From: Chitinophagales bacterium
GTDB taxonomy: Bacteria; Bacteroidota; Bacteroidia; Chitinophagales; Chitinophagaceae
Assembly: GCA_017303855.1 (NCBI GenBank)
Contig: JAFLBL010000001.1
Coordinates: 377,978-441,977 of the forward strand
Length of the DNA: 64,000 nt
Direction: 5' to 3'
A program made the position numbers and the translations under genes. Below are positions 1-7,779 of the stretch, one piece after another (positions within the stretch are counted from its first letter, which is position 1; each line of letters begins with the position of its first letter). Under the pieces are notes generated by a model. The model worked only from the letters and a program-made list of their open reading frames with translations. It was not told the DNA's origin and did no database searches.

Positions 1-1
1 C

Positions 2-658
2 GGCAAACCGGTAATTTTTGTAATGCTAACTGGTAGTGCGATCGCCATTCCCTGGGAAAATGAAAATATTCCTGCCATTGTAAATACCTGGTATGGCGGA
101 CAAAGCGGAGGCACTGCGCTTGCCGATGTTTTATTCGGGGATTATAATCCGGCAGGAAGACTACCGGTTACCTTCTATAAATCCGACAACGACCTTCCCG
201 GATTCAGTGATTATTCCATGAAAGGACGCACCTACCGTTATTTCAGTGGTGAAGCTCTTTATCCCTTCGGCTATGGGTTAAGCTATAGCCAGTTCAGGTA
301 TACCCTGACAAAAGCACCCGCTACCATTTCAAAAGGCAAACCGGTAACCGTCAGCTTTACGCTCACCAATACCAGTAAGCGGAACGGTGAGGAAGTGGCC
401 CAGTTATATATCACCCATCTGGCCGATGTCACAAAACCGATCAGAGCCCTCAAAGGTTTTCAGCGCGTATATCTCAAAGCCGGCGAAACAAAAACGCTGA
501 GCTTCACACTCAGTCCGGAACAACTCTCACTGATCAATGAAGCCGGTGAACAATATCAGCCAACCGGTAAGATCAGTATCAGTATCGGCGGCGGTCAGCC
601 TGGGGTACCCAATAAGATCAGCAGTAATATCGTAAGTAAGACGATCACCATTCAATAA
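2..658 (+). CDS. Glycoside hydrolase family 3 beta-glycosidase, C-terminal part (5' end outside window)
   Basis: The reading frame is open from base 2, so the start lies before the window and 218 codons are visible. The visible part holds the end of the GH3 C-terminal alpha/beta domain (WYGGQSGGTALADVLFGDYN followed by NPAGRLPVTFY and YPFGYGLSYS, all typical of GH3) and then a fibronectin type III-like domain from about base 330 (ITHLADVTKPIRALKGF) to the stop. The catalytic N-terminal barrel is not visible, so beta-glucosidase versus beta-xylosidase cannot be decided. Enzymes of this family hydrolyse non-reducing terminal sugars, usually in the periplasm in Bacteroidota. It is followed after 6 bases by an esterase gene, so both probably belong to one glycan-degradation operon. 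Confidence 0.9.
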   Translation, partial: GKPVIFVMLTGSAIAIPWENENIPAIVNTWYGGQSGGTALADVLFGDYNPAGRLPVTFYKSDNDLPGFSDYSMKGRTYRYFSGEALYPFGYGLSYSQFRYTLTKAPATISKGKPVTVSFTLTNTSKRNGEEVAQLYITHLADVTKPIRALKGFQRVYLKAGETKTLSFTLSPEQLSLINEAGEQYQPTGKISISIGGGQPGVPNKISSNIVSKTITIQ

Positions 659-664
659 ACAGGT

Positions 665-2590
665 ATGAAAAGAATTGGCTTTCTCTCAATTGCACTTATA
701 CTGATCACTATCGGTCAGGCACAAGTGCGTTTACCCCGGCTTATCCGGGACAGCATGATCCTTCAACGGGACACTAAAGTGAATATCTGGGGCTGGGCAT
801 CGTCGAATGAGAAAGTTACGGTTTCATTCAATAAAAAAACATTTCGTACAACTGCGGATAAACAGGGAAACTGGTCATTGGTATTACCCCCTGTGAAAGC
901 AGGTGGACCTTATACGATTGATATCAGCGGGAAGAACAAGATCAGTCTGAAAGAAGTATTATTCGGCGATGTCTGGTTTTGCAGCGGACAAAGCAATATG
1001 GTGCATCAGCTGAATATACATGATGTGACCTATGCGGACGAGATCGCTACTGCCAATTACCCGGAGATCCGTCAGTTCTGGATCCCCACTATGACAAACC
1101 TGCAAGGACCCCAACCGGATCTGCCTGCAGGCAACTGGAAACCGGCGGTCGGAGAAGATGTACGCCCTTTTTCTGCAGTAGCCTATTTCTTTGCAAAAAA
1201 GGTCCACGAGAAATACAAGGTTCCTGTCGGTATCATCAATGCCAGTGTGGGTGGTACACCCATTGAAGCCTGGACCAGTGAAGATGGGTTCAGGGACTTC
1301 TCTTCCATCCTGTCTGTGATTCAGAAAAACAAAGACACGGCTTATCTCAATAGTTTTAACCGGAGACCTGCTGCACCAAGAGGTACGCCACCGGCTGACC
1401 TGGGATTGACAGGTCCGGTTAAATGGTTCGGGCCCACTTATACACCAAAAGGCTGGCGTACCATCAATATCCCCGGCTATTGGGAAGATCAGGGCATAAA
1501 GGATCTCAACGGTGTTGTATGGTACCGGAAAGAAGTCAATGTACCGGTCAGCATGACCGGCAAAGAAGCAAAAGTATTTTTAGGAAGGATTGTTGATGCT
1601 GATGAATTATACATCAATGGAAAACTGGTGGGGAATACCACTTATCAATATCCGCAACGCCGTTACAAACTTTCTGCTGACATCCTGAAACCTGGCAAAA
1701 ATCTGTTTGTCATCAGGGTTACCAACAACATGGGTAAAGGCGGATTCGTACCGGATAAACCGTATTGCCTGTTCAGTGGTACCGATACCATTGACCTGAA
1801 AGGCACCTGGGAGTATAAAGTCGGTCTGGTCTATCCACCCTTCTCTGGCGGTGGTGGCGGTGGTGGTATTTCTTATCAGAATCAACCAGCTGCTTTGTAC
1901 AATGCCATGGTGGCACCGGAGATCAGGTATTCTATTAAAGGGATCTGCTGGTACCAGGGTGAAAGCAATGCAGGCAAACCGGAAGAATATGCGCAATTAA
2001 TGGCTGCACTCATCCATGACTGGCGGGCAAAATGGAAAAACGATACGCTCCCCTTTCTGTATGTTCAACTCCCGGGCTTTATGGACTACAGTTACCTTCC
2101 TTCAGAAAGTAACTGGGCCATGATGCGGGAAGCACAGTTGAAAACACTGGTGGTAAATAAAACAGCTATGGCTGTGGCCATCGATCTCGGGGAATGGAAT
2201 GATATTCATCCGGATAATAAGAAACCGGTGGGTGACCGGTTAGCACTCGGCGCCTTTCATACTGCCTATGGAGAAAAGATTGTTTACTCCGGGCCTGTCG
2301 CAGATCAGTTGTCCACGGATGACAACAAACTGATCATCCGTTTTACACATACCGGCAGCGGTTTAATCACAAGCGATGGAGAAGCTCCGGCTGAAATTGC
2401 CATTGCAGGTGCTGACAAAAAGTTTGTGTGGGCAAAGACACGTATCGAAGGTGAAACCATCATTGCCTGGAACGACCAGGTTGTCCGGCCTCTTTATGTC
2501 CGCTATGCCTGGGCCGACAATCCGGTTAATCCGAATCTGTACAATAAGGAAGGTTTACCCGCATCGCCTTTTCAATTAAGCGTTAAATAA
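665..2590 (+). CDS. Sialate O-acetylesterase family (SASA) protein
   Basis: 641 residues with a signal peptide ending near Ala19-Gln20, so exported. The SGNH-type esterase blocks are visible: GQSNM with nucleophile Ser110, WYQGESN near residue 430, and the D-x-x-H block WNDIHPDNK near residue 515 that supplies the catalytic Asp/His. Between the esterase halves (about residues 265-390) is a galactose-binding-like insertion of the kind seen in GH2 enzymes (WYRKEVNVP, LYINGKLVGNT), followed by a run of seven glycines. The family removes acetyl groups from sugars such as sialic acids or decorated plant polysaccharides; the substrate here is unknown. It lies 6 bases after the GH3 gene and 4 bases before the oxidoreductase gene, so the three are likely co-transcribed. 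Confidence 0.9.
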   Translation: MKRIGFLSIALILITIGQAQVRLPRLIRDSMILQRDTKVNIWGWASSNEKVTVSFNKKTFRTTADKQGNWSLVLPPVKAGGPYTIDISGKNKISLKEVLFGDVWFCSGQSNMVHQLNIHDVTYADEIATANYPEIRQFWIPTMTNLQGPQPDLPAGNWKPAVGEDVRPFSAVAYFFAKKVHEKYKVPVGIINASVGGTPIEAWTSEDGFRDFSSILSVIQKNKDTAYLNSFNRRPAAPRGTPPADLGLTGPVKWFGPTYTPKGWRTINIPGYWEDQGIKDLNGVVWYRKEVNVPVSMTGKEAKVFLGRIVDADELYINGKLVGNTTYQYPQRRYKLSADILKPGKNLFVIRVTNNMGKGGFVPDKPYCLFSGTDTIDLKGTWEYKVGLVYPPFSGGGGGGGISYQNQPAALYNAMVAPEIRYSIKGICWYQGESNAGKPEEYAQLMAALIHDWRAKWKNDTLPFLYVQLPGFMDYSYLPSESNWAMMREAQLKTLVVNKTAMAVAIDLGEWNDIHPDNKKPVGDRLALGAFHTAYGEKIVYSGPVADQLSTDDNKLIIRFTHTGSGLITSDGEAPAEIAIAGADKKFVWAKTRIEGETIIAWNDQVVRPLYVRYAWADNPVNPNLYNKEGLPASPFQLSVK

Positions 2591-2594
2591 CAGC

Positions 2595-3593
2595 ATGAAA
2601 AAATCTGGCATCGCACTCCTGGGTCTGGGTTATTATGCCACGCAGCAATTGGCGCCAGCCTTCCGTGAAACCCGGCATTGTTATCTAGCTGCTGTGATAA
2701 CCGGAGACCGGAATAAAGGCGACCATTTTATTCATGAATATGGTTTAACTGAACGGCAGGTTTATACATACGATCAGTTTGAAGCCATCAGGCAGGATGA
2801 TACTATCGAAATTATTTATGTAGTACTCCCCCATCACCTGCATGCTGAATTTACAATCAGGGCGCTGGAGGCAGGGAAACATGTGATTTGCGAGAAGCCA
2901 ATGGGCGCCACGGTTGCAGATGCGGAACAAATGATGGCCGCATCAAAGCGAACCGGCAAATCTATTTCCATTGGATACCGCCTGCATTTTGATCCTTATC
3001 ATCAGGAAATGATCCGGCTGTATAAGGATCAGGTAGTAGGAAAACCGCTCTCTATTGAGTGTTCCTTCTCATTTGTCCCGCCTAAAAATGTCTGGCGTTT
3101 AAGTAAAGAAGCTTCCGGGGGCGGACCATTGGTGGATGTGGGCATTTACTGTATACAGGCCGCCTGTTATATCACCGGTCAGTTACCTGTCGCAGTAACG
3201 GCACAATCCTTACCTGTCACAGATCCCGAAAAATTCAATGGCATCGAGGACACCCTGAGCTTTCAACTCGAAATGCCCGATGGACTGATCGTTCATTGCC
3301 GCACCAGTTTCAGCGAAACCAGCAGTCATTTACGGATCAACACAGACAATGGCTGGGCCGAACTCAATCCGGCTTTTAATTATAACGGGTTGCAGATGAT
3401 AAGATCGGACGGGGTGCTCACGACATTTCCCCCCTGTCCGCAACAGGCCCTTCAGATGGACGCTATTGCACAGGCAATCCGGCAAAATGGTCCATCACCC
3501 GTTCCGGGCAGTATGGGTTTGCGCGACATGAAAATAATTGAAGCCCTCTATACATCAATGGAAGCCGGTATTAAGGTACCTTTACAGTATTAA
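2595..3593 (+). CDS. Gfo/Idh/MocA family NAD(P)-dependent oxidoreductase
   Basis: 332 residues, normal length. An N-terminal Rossmann fold is shown by GIALLGLGYYA at residues 5-15, and the family signature EKP is at residues 100-102 (HVICEKPMGAT). The C-terminal alpha/beta substrate domain includes GGGPLVDVGIYCIQ near residue 177. Members oxidise or reduce sugars, inositols or sugar acids with a nicotinamide cofactor, in the cytoplasm. Placed after GH3 and esterase genes, it plausibly acts on a sugar released by them; the exact substrate cannot be read from the sequence. There is no signal peptide or Tat motif, unlike some GH109-like relatives. Confidence 0.9.
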   Translation: MKKSGIALLGLGYYATQQLAPAFRETRHCYLAAVITGDRNKGDHFIHEYGLTERQVYTYDQFEAIRQDDTIEIIYVVLPHHLHAEFTIRALEAGKHVICEKPMGATVADAEQMMAASKRTGKSISIGYRLHFDPYHQEMIRLYKDQVVGKPLSIECSFSFVPPKNVWRLSKEASGGGPLVDVGIYCIQAACYITGQLPVAVTAQSLPVTDPEKFNGIEDTLSFQLEMPDGLIVHCRTSFSETSSHLRINTDNGWAELNPAFNYNGLQMIRSDGVLTTFPPCPQQALQMDAIAQAIRQNGPSPVPGSMGLRDMKIIEALYTSMEAGIKVPLQY

Positions 3594-3617
3594 TTCAGCA
3601 TTGTAAAAACCAAGAAT

Positions 3618-4661
3618 ATGAGCACAGCAAAAGCCTATGCCGCACAGGATAAAACAAGTCCTTTAGCTCCCTGGCAATTTGAAAGAAGAGAACCCGGTCC
3701 GCATGATGTTGTAATTGACATTCATTTTTGTGGCGTATGCCACAGCGATCTTCACCAGGTACGTGATGAATGGGGAGGCTCCATATACCCGATGGTACCC
3801 GGACATGAAATCGTGGGAAAAGTTGCCGCCATCGGTGCCTCCGTTTCAAAATTCAAAGTGGGTGATACCGCTGCTGTCGGCGTTATGGTAGACAGCTGCC
3901 GCACCTGTAAGAACTGTGAAAAGCACATGGAACAATATTGTGAAGAAGGAATGACCGGCACGTATAACGGCTATGAAAGAGATAAAAAGACATTGACACA
4001 GGGCGGGTATTCTTCCACTATTGTAACCGACGAACGCTGGGTATACCATATTGCCGGTTCATTGGATATGGCGGCCACAGCACCCTTGCTTTGTGCGGGC
4101 ATTACCACGTATTCTCCCCTGCGGTTTGCAGGCGTTACCAAAGGCACCCGGGTGGGTATAATCGGACTTGGCGGACTGGGGCATATGGGTGTAAAATTTG
4201 CCGTTTCTTTCGGAGCGGAAGTAACTTTGATCAGCACGTCTCCTTCCAAACAAAAAGATGCAGAACGGCTGGGTGCTCACCATTTTCTGTTAAGTACCGA
4301 TAAAGCTGCTATGAAAAAATACCAGGGCTATTTTGATGTATTGCTGGATTGTGTATCCGCCAATCATGATTATGGCATGTATTTAAACCTGCTCGGCCTG
4401 GAAGGCAAACTGATGGCGGTCGGACTTCCATCTGAAAATCCGGTGGTCAGTCCTTTTGCCCTGATCACCAATCGCCGTACTATTACCGGCTCCATGATCG
4501 GCGGTACAGTGGAAACCCAGGAAATGCTGGATTACTGCGCAGCACACAATATTGTTTCAGACGTAGAAGTAATTCCTGTTCAACAGATCAATGAAGCGTT
4601 TGAACGCATGCTGAAAAATGATGTACGTTACCGGTTTGTACTGGATATGAAAACCCTGTAA
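3618..4661 (+). CDS. Zinc-dependent alcohol dehydrogenase (YahK/cinnamyl alcohol dehydrogenase-like)
   Basis: 347 residues. Catalytic zinc ligands are visible in CGVCHSD (Cys38) and GHE (His63), and the structural zinc site has four cysteines at 94, 97, 100 and 108. The nucleotide-binding loop GLGGLGHMGVKFA lies near residue 183. This pattern fits medium-chain NADP-dependent aldehyde reductases such as E. coli YahK and plant cinnamyl alcohol dehydrogenases, which interconvert alcohols and aldehydes in the cytoplasm. It starts 24 bases after the Gfo/Idh gene and is followed by a strong terminator, so it is probably the last gene of the glycan-related operon. Substrate preference is unknown. 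Confidence 0.92.
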   Translation: MSTAKAYAAQDKTSPLAPWQFERREPGPHDVVIDIHFCGVCHSDLHQVRDEWGGSIYPMVPGHEIVGKVAAIGASVSKFKVGDTAAVGVMVDSCRTCKNCEKHMEQYCEEGMTGTYNGYERDKKTLTQGGYSSTIVTDERWVYHIAGSLDMAATAPLLCAGITTYSPLRFAGVTKGTRVGIIGLGGLGHMGVKFAVSFGAEVTLISTSPSKQKDAERLGAHHFLLSTDKAAMKKYQGYFDVLLDCVSANHDYGMYLNLLGLEGKLMAVGLPSENPVVSPFALITNRRTITGSMIGGTVETQEMLDYCAAHNIVSDVEVIPVQQINEAFERMLKNDVRYRFVLDMKTL

Positions 4662-4691
4662 TCCGGATGCGAAAAAAAATTTACCTGCCGG

Positions 4692-4729
4692 CACCGGGCA
4701 TTTACACAGCAAATGCCCGGTGTTTTTTT
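4692..4729 (+). terminator. Rho-independent terminator after alcohol dehydrogenase gene
   Basis: A perfect 12-bp stem (CACCGGGCATTT at 4692-4703 with AAATGCCCGGTG at 4711-4722), a 7-base loop and seven T residues. It closes the plus-strand operon 2-4661. Confidence 0.93.
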
Positions 4730-4739
4730 ACTGAAGGCA

Positions 4740-4958
4740 TCAGTTCAACCTGAACCACCCGGAATAGCTCCGTTTCATCATAAAACGGAACAGAACATAG
4801 AACAGCATGACAAATGTAAGTGCCATTAAACCCAACAAAAACTGTTCATCCATACGCTGATTGTTTTCGAGGTTTTTAACAAAAACTATCATTTCCGCCA
4901 ACAGTAAAAAAGAGAAACCCTGTACAATGCGGATACGATTCAGAAAAAACTTTTTCAT
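4740..4958 (-). CDS. Small two-span membrane protein, hypothetical
   Basis: 72 residues beginning MKKFFLNRIRIVQG. Two hydrophobic stretches (about residues 12-28 and 41-60) with a short charged loop between them (ENNQRMDEQF) predict a helical hairpin in the inner membrane, with a basic C-terminus. It sits alone between a terminator on the opposite strand and tmRNA, and no clear -7 box was found upstream. I do not recognise the family. It could be a chance ORF, but the amphipathic layout and the MKK start are typical of real small membrane proteins. Confidence 0.55.
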   Translation of the reverse strand: MKKFFLNRIRIVQGFSFLLLAEMIVFVKNLENNQRMDEQFLLGLMALTFVMLFYVLFRFMMKRSYSGWFRLN

Positions 4959-5166
4959 GTGATTACAGTTTAGAGGTGAAAAGTCAATGTAAAAGGAAAC
5001 TCAGATAAGCGGGAACGGAAACAGCTGACACAGGGAGGAATAAGCAAACAGCAGCCATCGTCTGCATCAGAAAACTACTCTATAAAACCGGGAAATAAAA
5101 AAGAAGAAATAAACATTGCAAAAAAATACTATACAGCCGGTTTGAAATATTAAGATTGCCCGGCAG
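4959..5166. other. Non-coding gap between small membrane protein gene and ssrA terminator
   Basis: No convincing ORF, RNA fold or promoter box seen. It presumably carries the promoter of the minus-strand small protein gene. Confidence 0.5.
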
Positions 5167-5200
5167 AAAAAATGCCCTTCAGTATTGAAACTGAAGGGCA
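5167..5200 (-). terminator. Rho-independent terminator of tmRNA gene
   Basis: Read on the minus strand: a perfect 10-bp stem (TGCCCTTCAG with CTGAAGGGCA), an 8-base loop and six T residues. It starts 5 bases after the end of the mature tmRNA. Confidence 0.93.
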
Positions 5201-5204
5201 AATG

Positions 5205-5603
5205 TGGAGGCGACCGGAATCGAACCGGTGTCCAAACATATTCTTCAAAAGCTTTCTACATGTTTATTTCATTTTGAGTTTTCGGGAATCAACTGGGAAC
5301 CCTCCTTCGCCGGGGCTACGGAGGATAAAATGAACAACCGATTAATTCCTTAGCTGGATAGTCTTAAGCAACCGGCACAGCCTGTGGTTGCAGCAACCTG
5401 TTTTGTTTTTGAGTCGGCGGCGGGGCGTGGTAACAGATCAACCGGCCCGGCGGCCCTAATGACTACTTAATCACTGATTAGGCAGCCATGGCATACTGTG
5501 TATTGCCATTTGTGTTTTTCGTATTCAGATTAAACTGCTAATTACGCAACGCAGTACATGCTTACACTTCCAAAGAGCTACGCTGTCAAAACCAAACGCC
5601 CCC
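5205..5603 (-). ncRNA. ssrA: Transfer-messenger RNA (tmRNA)
   Basis: About 399 nt. On the minus strand the 5' end GGGGGCG pairs with the 3' strand CGCCTCC (one G-U), giving a 7-bp acceptor stem. The 3' part has the T arm with TTCGATT loop flanked by ACCGG/CCGGT and ends at discriminator A; CCA is not encoded. The tag reading frame runs to a TAA at 5480-5478 and ends N-G-N-T-Q-Y-A-M-A-A; the YAMAA ending matches Bacteroidota tags and marks stalled proteins for proteolysis. With SmpB, tmRNA rescues ribosomes stuck on broken mRNAs. A -7 box (TAACTTTG) lies just upstream and a terminator just downstream. Confidence 0.95.
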
Positions 5604-5613
5604 AACGGGGATA

Positions 5614-5621
5614 CAAAGTTA
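5614..5621 (-). promoter_or_regulatory. -7 promoter box of ssrA
   Basis: TAACTTTG on the minus strand fits the Bacteroidota -7 consensus TAnnTTTG. It predicts transcription starting a few bases before the mature 5' end at 5603. The position 19 bases further upstream reads TTTC, close to the -33 TTTG. Confidence 0.75.
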
Positions 5622-5649
5622 CAAAAAAGACGGGGAAAGGGAAACAGAA

Positions 5650-5698
5650 GTTGGAGGTTGGAGGTTGGAGGTTGGAAGTTGGAAGTTGAAAGTTGGAA
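5650..5698. repeat. Heptamer tandem array, seven units of GTTGGAG/GTTGGAA
   Basis: Seven consecutive 7-bp units: GTTGGAG three times, GTTGGAA twice, GTTGAAA, GTTGGAA. It lies in the 184-bp space between the ssrA 5' end and the MutS-like gene. A second, degenerate period-7 run follows at 5739-5766. Confidence 0.9.
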
Positions 5699-5738
5699 GT
5701 TTAGGCTGCATCTTTTCGTTGCACATGAGGCCCCGGCT

Positions 5739-5766
5739 CCTGGCACCTGACACCCGACATCTGAAA
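5739..5766. repeat. Degenerate heptamer run (CCTGGCA/CCTGACA/CCCGACA/TCTGAAA)
   Basis: Four adjoining 7-bp units sharing the pattern yCyGrmA. The phase is exact although the units differ. It ends 10 bases before the -7 box of the MutS-like gene. Confidence 0.6.
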
Positions 5767-5775
5767 TTCATTCCC

Positions 5776-5783
5776 TAGTTTTA
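5776..5783 (+). promoter_or_regulatory. -7 box 4 bases before MutS-like start codon
   Basis: TAGTTTTA, one mismatch from TAnnTTTG, followed by CTCT and the ATG at 5788. The predicted transcript would be leaderless. Confidence 0.5.
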
Positions 5784-5787
5784 CTCT

Positions 5788-7587
5788 ATGAATCAACTTT
5801 CACCCGCGGAATATTATGCAAACCGCCTGGCTTCTTTACAAATCTCACTAAAGACCCTGAAAAAAAAGGGAGCTGTTTTGTCCTGGCTCCGGCTATTTAG
5901 TTTCCTGGCCACAATTGCACTGGGCTGGACACTCTGGCCGGAAGGCCTCGTCCCGGCCTTCGCTGGGATTCTATGTGGATTGAGTTTTTTTTTACTTTTT
6001 GTGAACCGTGACCTGGATAATAAAACTGAAATAGAAAATCATACCCGGTTAATACTGATAAGCCAGCAGGAGCAACAGGCATTGCAACACCACTATCATC
6101 AGTTTCAGAGTGGAGCGGCTTATTTGGACCCGCAACACTCATACGCCCATGACCTGGATCTGTTTGGGCATGCTTCCTTATTCCAATATATCAACCGCAC
6201 ACAATCTGAACAGGCAGGACGTTTACTGGCGGACTGGCTGCTGGAGCCCGCTGTACCCGAACTTGTCACCAGGCGTCAGCAGGCAGTAATCGCTCTCGCC
6301 GATACGCCGGAATGGAGTGAACAACTGCAATCGTATGGTGCCGCTAAAAAAATCACCCTTACCGCGGAAAAACAGATTAGCGAATGGATGAAGGAAGAAA
6401 ACCGTGTACTTATACATACCGGATGGAAAATTACCCGCTTCCTTTTTCCGGCTGCCAGCCTGACCTGGTTGTTTCTTTTTATGATCAACCTGATTCCACA
6501 ATCCTTGTTCCTGACCGGCCTGACTTTTTTCTTCGCTATTGTTTTATTCATTAATAAAAAACTGAATCCCGCCTGGAACAAACTGGGTAGAATCAGTGCC
6601 GAACTGGAAAGTTTTTCTGACAGCATCCGGCATATTGAAAATGCCAGTTTCAATAATGAGTTATTGAATCAGCAAAAGGCCGCATTTACTAATCTGCCAC
6701 ACAGACCAGCTTCTGAACAAATAAAGTCGCTGAGACAAATAATGGACCGGCTGGACTACCGGCTCAATCCGGTTGTTTTTATTCCGCTCAGTGTTTTTCT
6801 TTGCTGGGATCTGCAACAGGTATTCGCCCTTGAAAAATGGAAGCTGGCGAATAAAACAGGGATTCAGCATTGGTTCGCTTCATTGGCACAAACAGAAGCG
6901 CTGGCTTCATTCGGGCGGCTCCGCTTCAATCACCCGACATGGGTATTTCCTTTCCTTGAAAATAATACGGGACTGACCGTTCATGCTCTTGGTCATCCGT
7001 TGATCCATCCGGGAAAGCGGGTGACCAGCGATTTCAGGACAACCGGAACGGGCATTATCAACCTGGTGACCGGATCCAATATGGCGGGTAAAAGTACCTT
7101 TCTACGGAGCTGTGGTGTAAATATTATTCTGGCCATGGCTGGTGCCCCGGTTTGTGCCGCTTCATTCCGGCTTTCGCCCATGCGGGTGATGAGCAGTATG
7201 CGGATCAGCGATAACCTGGAAGAAAGCACGTCCACTTTTTATGCGGAATTAAAAAAACTGAAAGCCATCATTGATGCGGTAAATAAGCGGGAACCTGTTT
7301 TTCTGTTGCTGGATGAGATTCTCCGCGGCACCAATTCCGGAGACCGGCATACCGGATCCAAAGCCCTGATCAAGCAACTGATTGCACAACAGGCTACAGG
7401 CATTGTTGCCACCCACGATCTCGAACTGGCCAGACTAAAAGAAGAATATCCTGCACAACTTTACAACTATCACTTCGATGTTCAGATTGCTAATGAAGAA
7501 CTTTTCTTTGATTACAAACTGAAAGGAGGGATATGCCGGAGCATGAATGCGTCGTTGCTGATGAAGAAAATCGGAATCAACATGTGA
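5788..7587 (+). CDS. Membrane-anchored MutS-family ATPase
   Basis: 599 residues. The C-terminal third is a MutS domain V ATPase: Walker A GSNMAGKST near residues 429-437, Walker B LLLDEILRGTNSGDR near 505-519, and a later ATHDLEL switch. There is no MutS mismatch-recognition domain I. Instead the N-terminus has a hydrophobic pair (about residues 28-72) and another pair lies at about 210-255, so the protein is probably tethered to the inner membrane by four helices. The middle (about 265-420) resembles the MutS lever/clamp region. Bacteroidota commonly encode such MutS-related proteins; their role is not established and classical mismatch repair should not be assumed. Convergent with rseP, separated by a shared terminator flanked by inverted heptamer arrays. 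Confidence 0.88.
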   Translation: MNQLSPAEYYANRLASLQISLKTLKKKGAVLSWLRLFSFLATIALGWTLWPEGLVPAFAGILCGLSFFLLFVNRDLDNKTEIENHTRLILISQQEQQALQHHYHQFQSGAAYLDPQHSYAHDLDLFGHASLFQYINRTQSEQAGRLLADWLLEPAVPELVTRRQQAVIALADTPEWSEQLQSYGAAKKITLTAEKQISEWMKEENRVLIHTGWKITRFLFPAASLTWLFLFMINLIPQSLFLTGLTFFFAIVLFINKKLNPAWNKLGRISAELESFSDSIRHIENASFNNELLNQQKAAFTNLPHRPASEQIKSLRQIMDRLDYRLNPVVFIPLSVFLCWDLQQVFALEKWKLANKTGIQHWFASLAQTEALASFGRLRFNHPTWVFPFLENNTGLTVHALGHPLIHPGKRVTSDFRTTGTGIINLVTGSNMAGKSTFLRSCGVNIILAMAGAPVCAASFRLSPMRVMSSMRISDNLEESTSTFYAELKKLKAIIDAVNKREPVFLLLDEILRGTNSGDRHTGSKALIKQLIAQQATGIVATHDLELARLKEEYPAQLYNYHFDVQIANEELFFDYKLKGGICRSMNASLLMKKIGINM

Positions 7588-7622
7588 GTACGAAGTACGA
7601 GGTACGAAGTACGAAGTACGTG
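7588..7622. repeat. Heptamer array GTACGAA, five units, directly after mutS-like stop codon
   Basis: Units GTACGAA, GTACGAG, GTACGAA, GTACGAA, GTACGTG begin on the base after the TGA stop. The same unit recurs inverted at 7745-7779, so the pair could form a long hairpin around the terminator. Confidence 0.92.
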
Positions 7623-7665
7623 TTATGCGAAAAAACTGATTAATAGGTGTCAGTATTAAAAAGCA

Positions 7666-7689
7666 AAAGACCGGGTAGCCCCGGTCTTT
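7666..7689. terminator. Terminator between convergent mutS-like and rseP genes
   Basis: Perfect 10-bp stem AAAGACCGGG (7666-7675) with CCCGGTCTTT (7680-7689) and a 4-base loop. A-rich and T-rich flanks on each side suit termination from both directions. Confidence 0.85.
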
Positions 7690-7744
7690 ATTATGATCTT
7701 TAAATCATTCTCAACTTTAATTCCTCTCCAACTTTAAACGCCCC

Positions 7745-7779
7745 CGTACTTCGTACTTCGCACCTCGTACTTCGTACTT
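7745..7779. repeat. Heptamer array CGTACTT, five units, abutting the rseP stop codon
   Basis: Units CGTACTT, CGTACTT, CGCACCT, CGTACTT, CGTACTT; read on the minus strand this is the GTACGAA family. The last base is the first base of the rseP stop triplet. Confidence 0.92.

Noticed and set aside
5205..5260. Possible tRNA gene from the T-arm sequence
   Set aside because: The T arm and acceptor belong to tmRNA; no D arm or anticodon arm is found at tRNA spacing.
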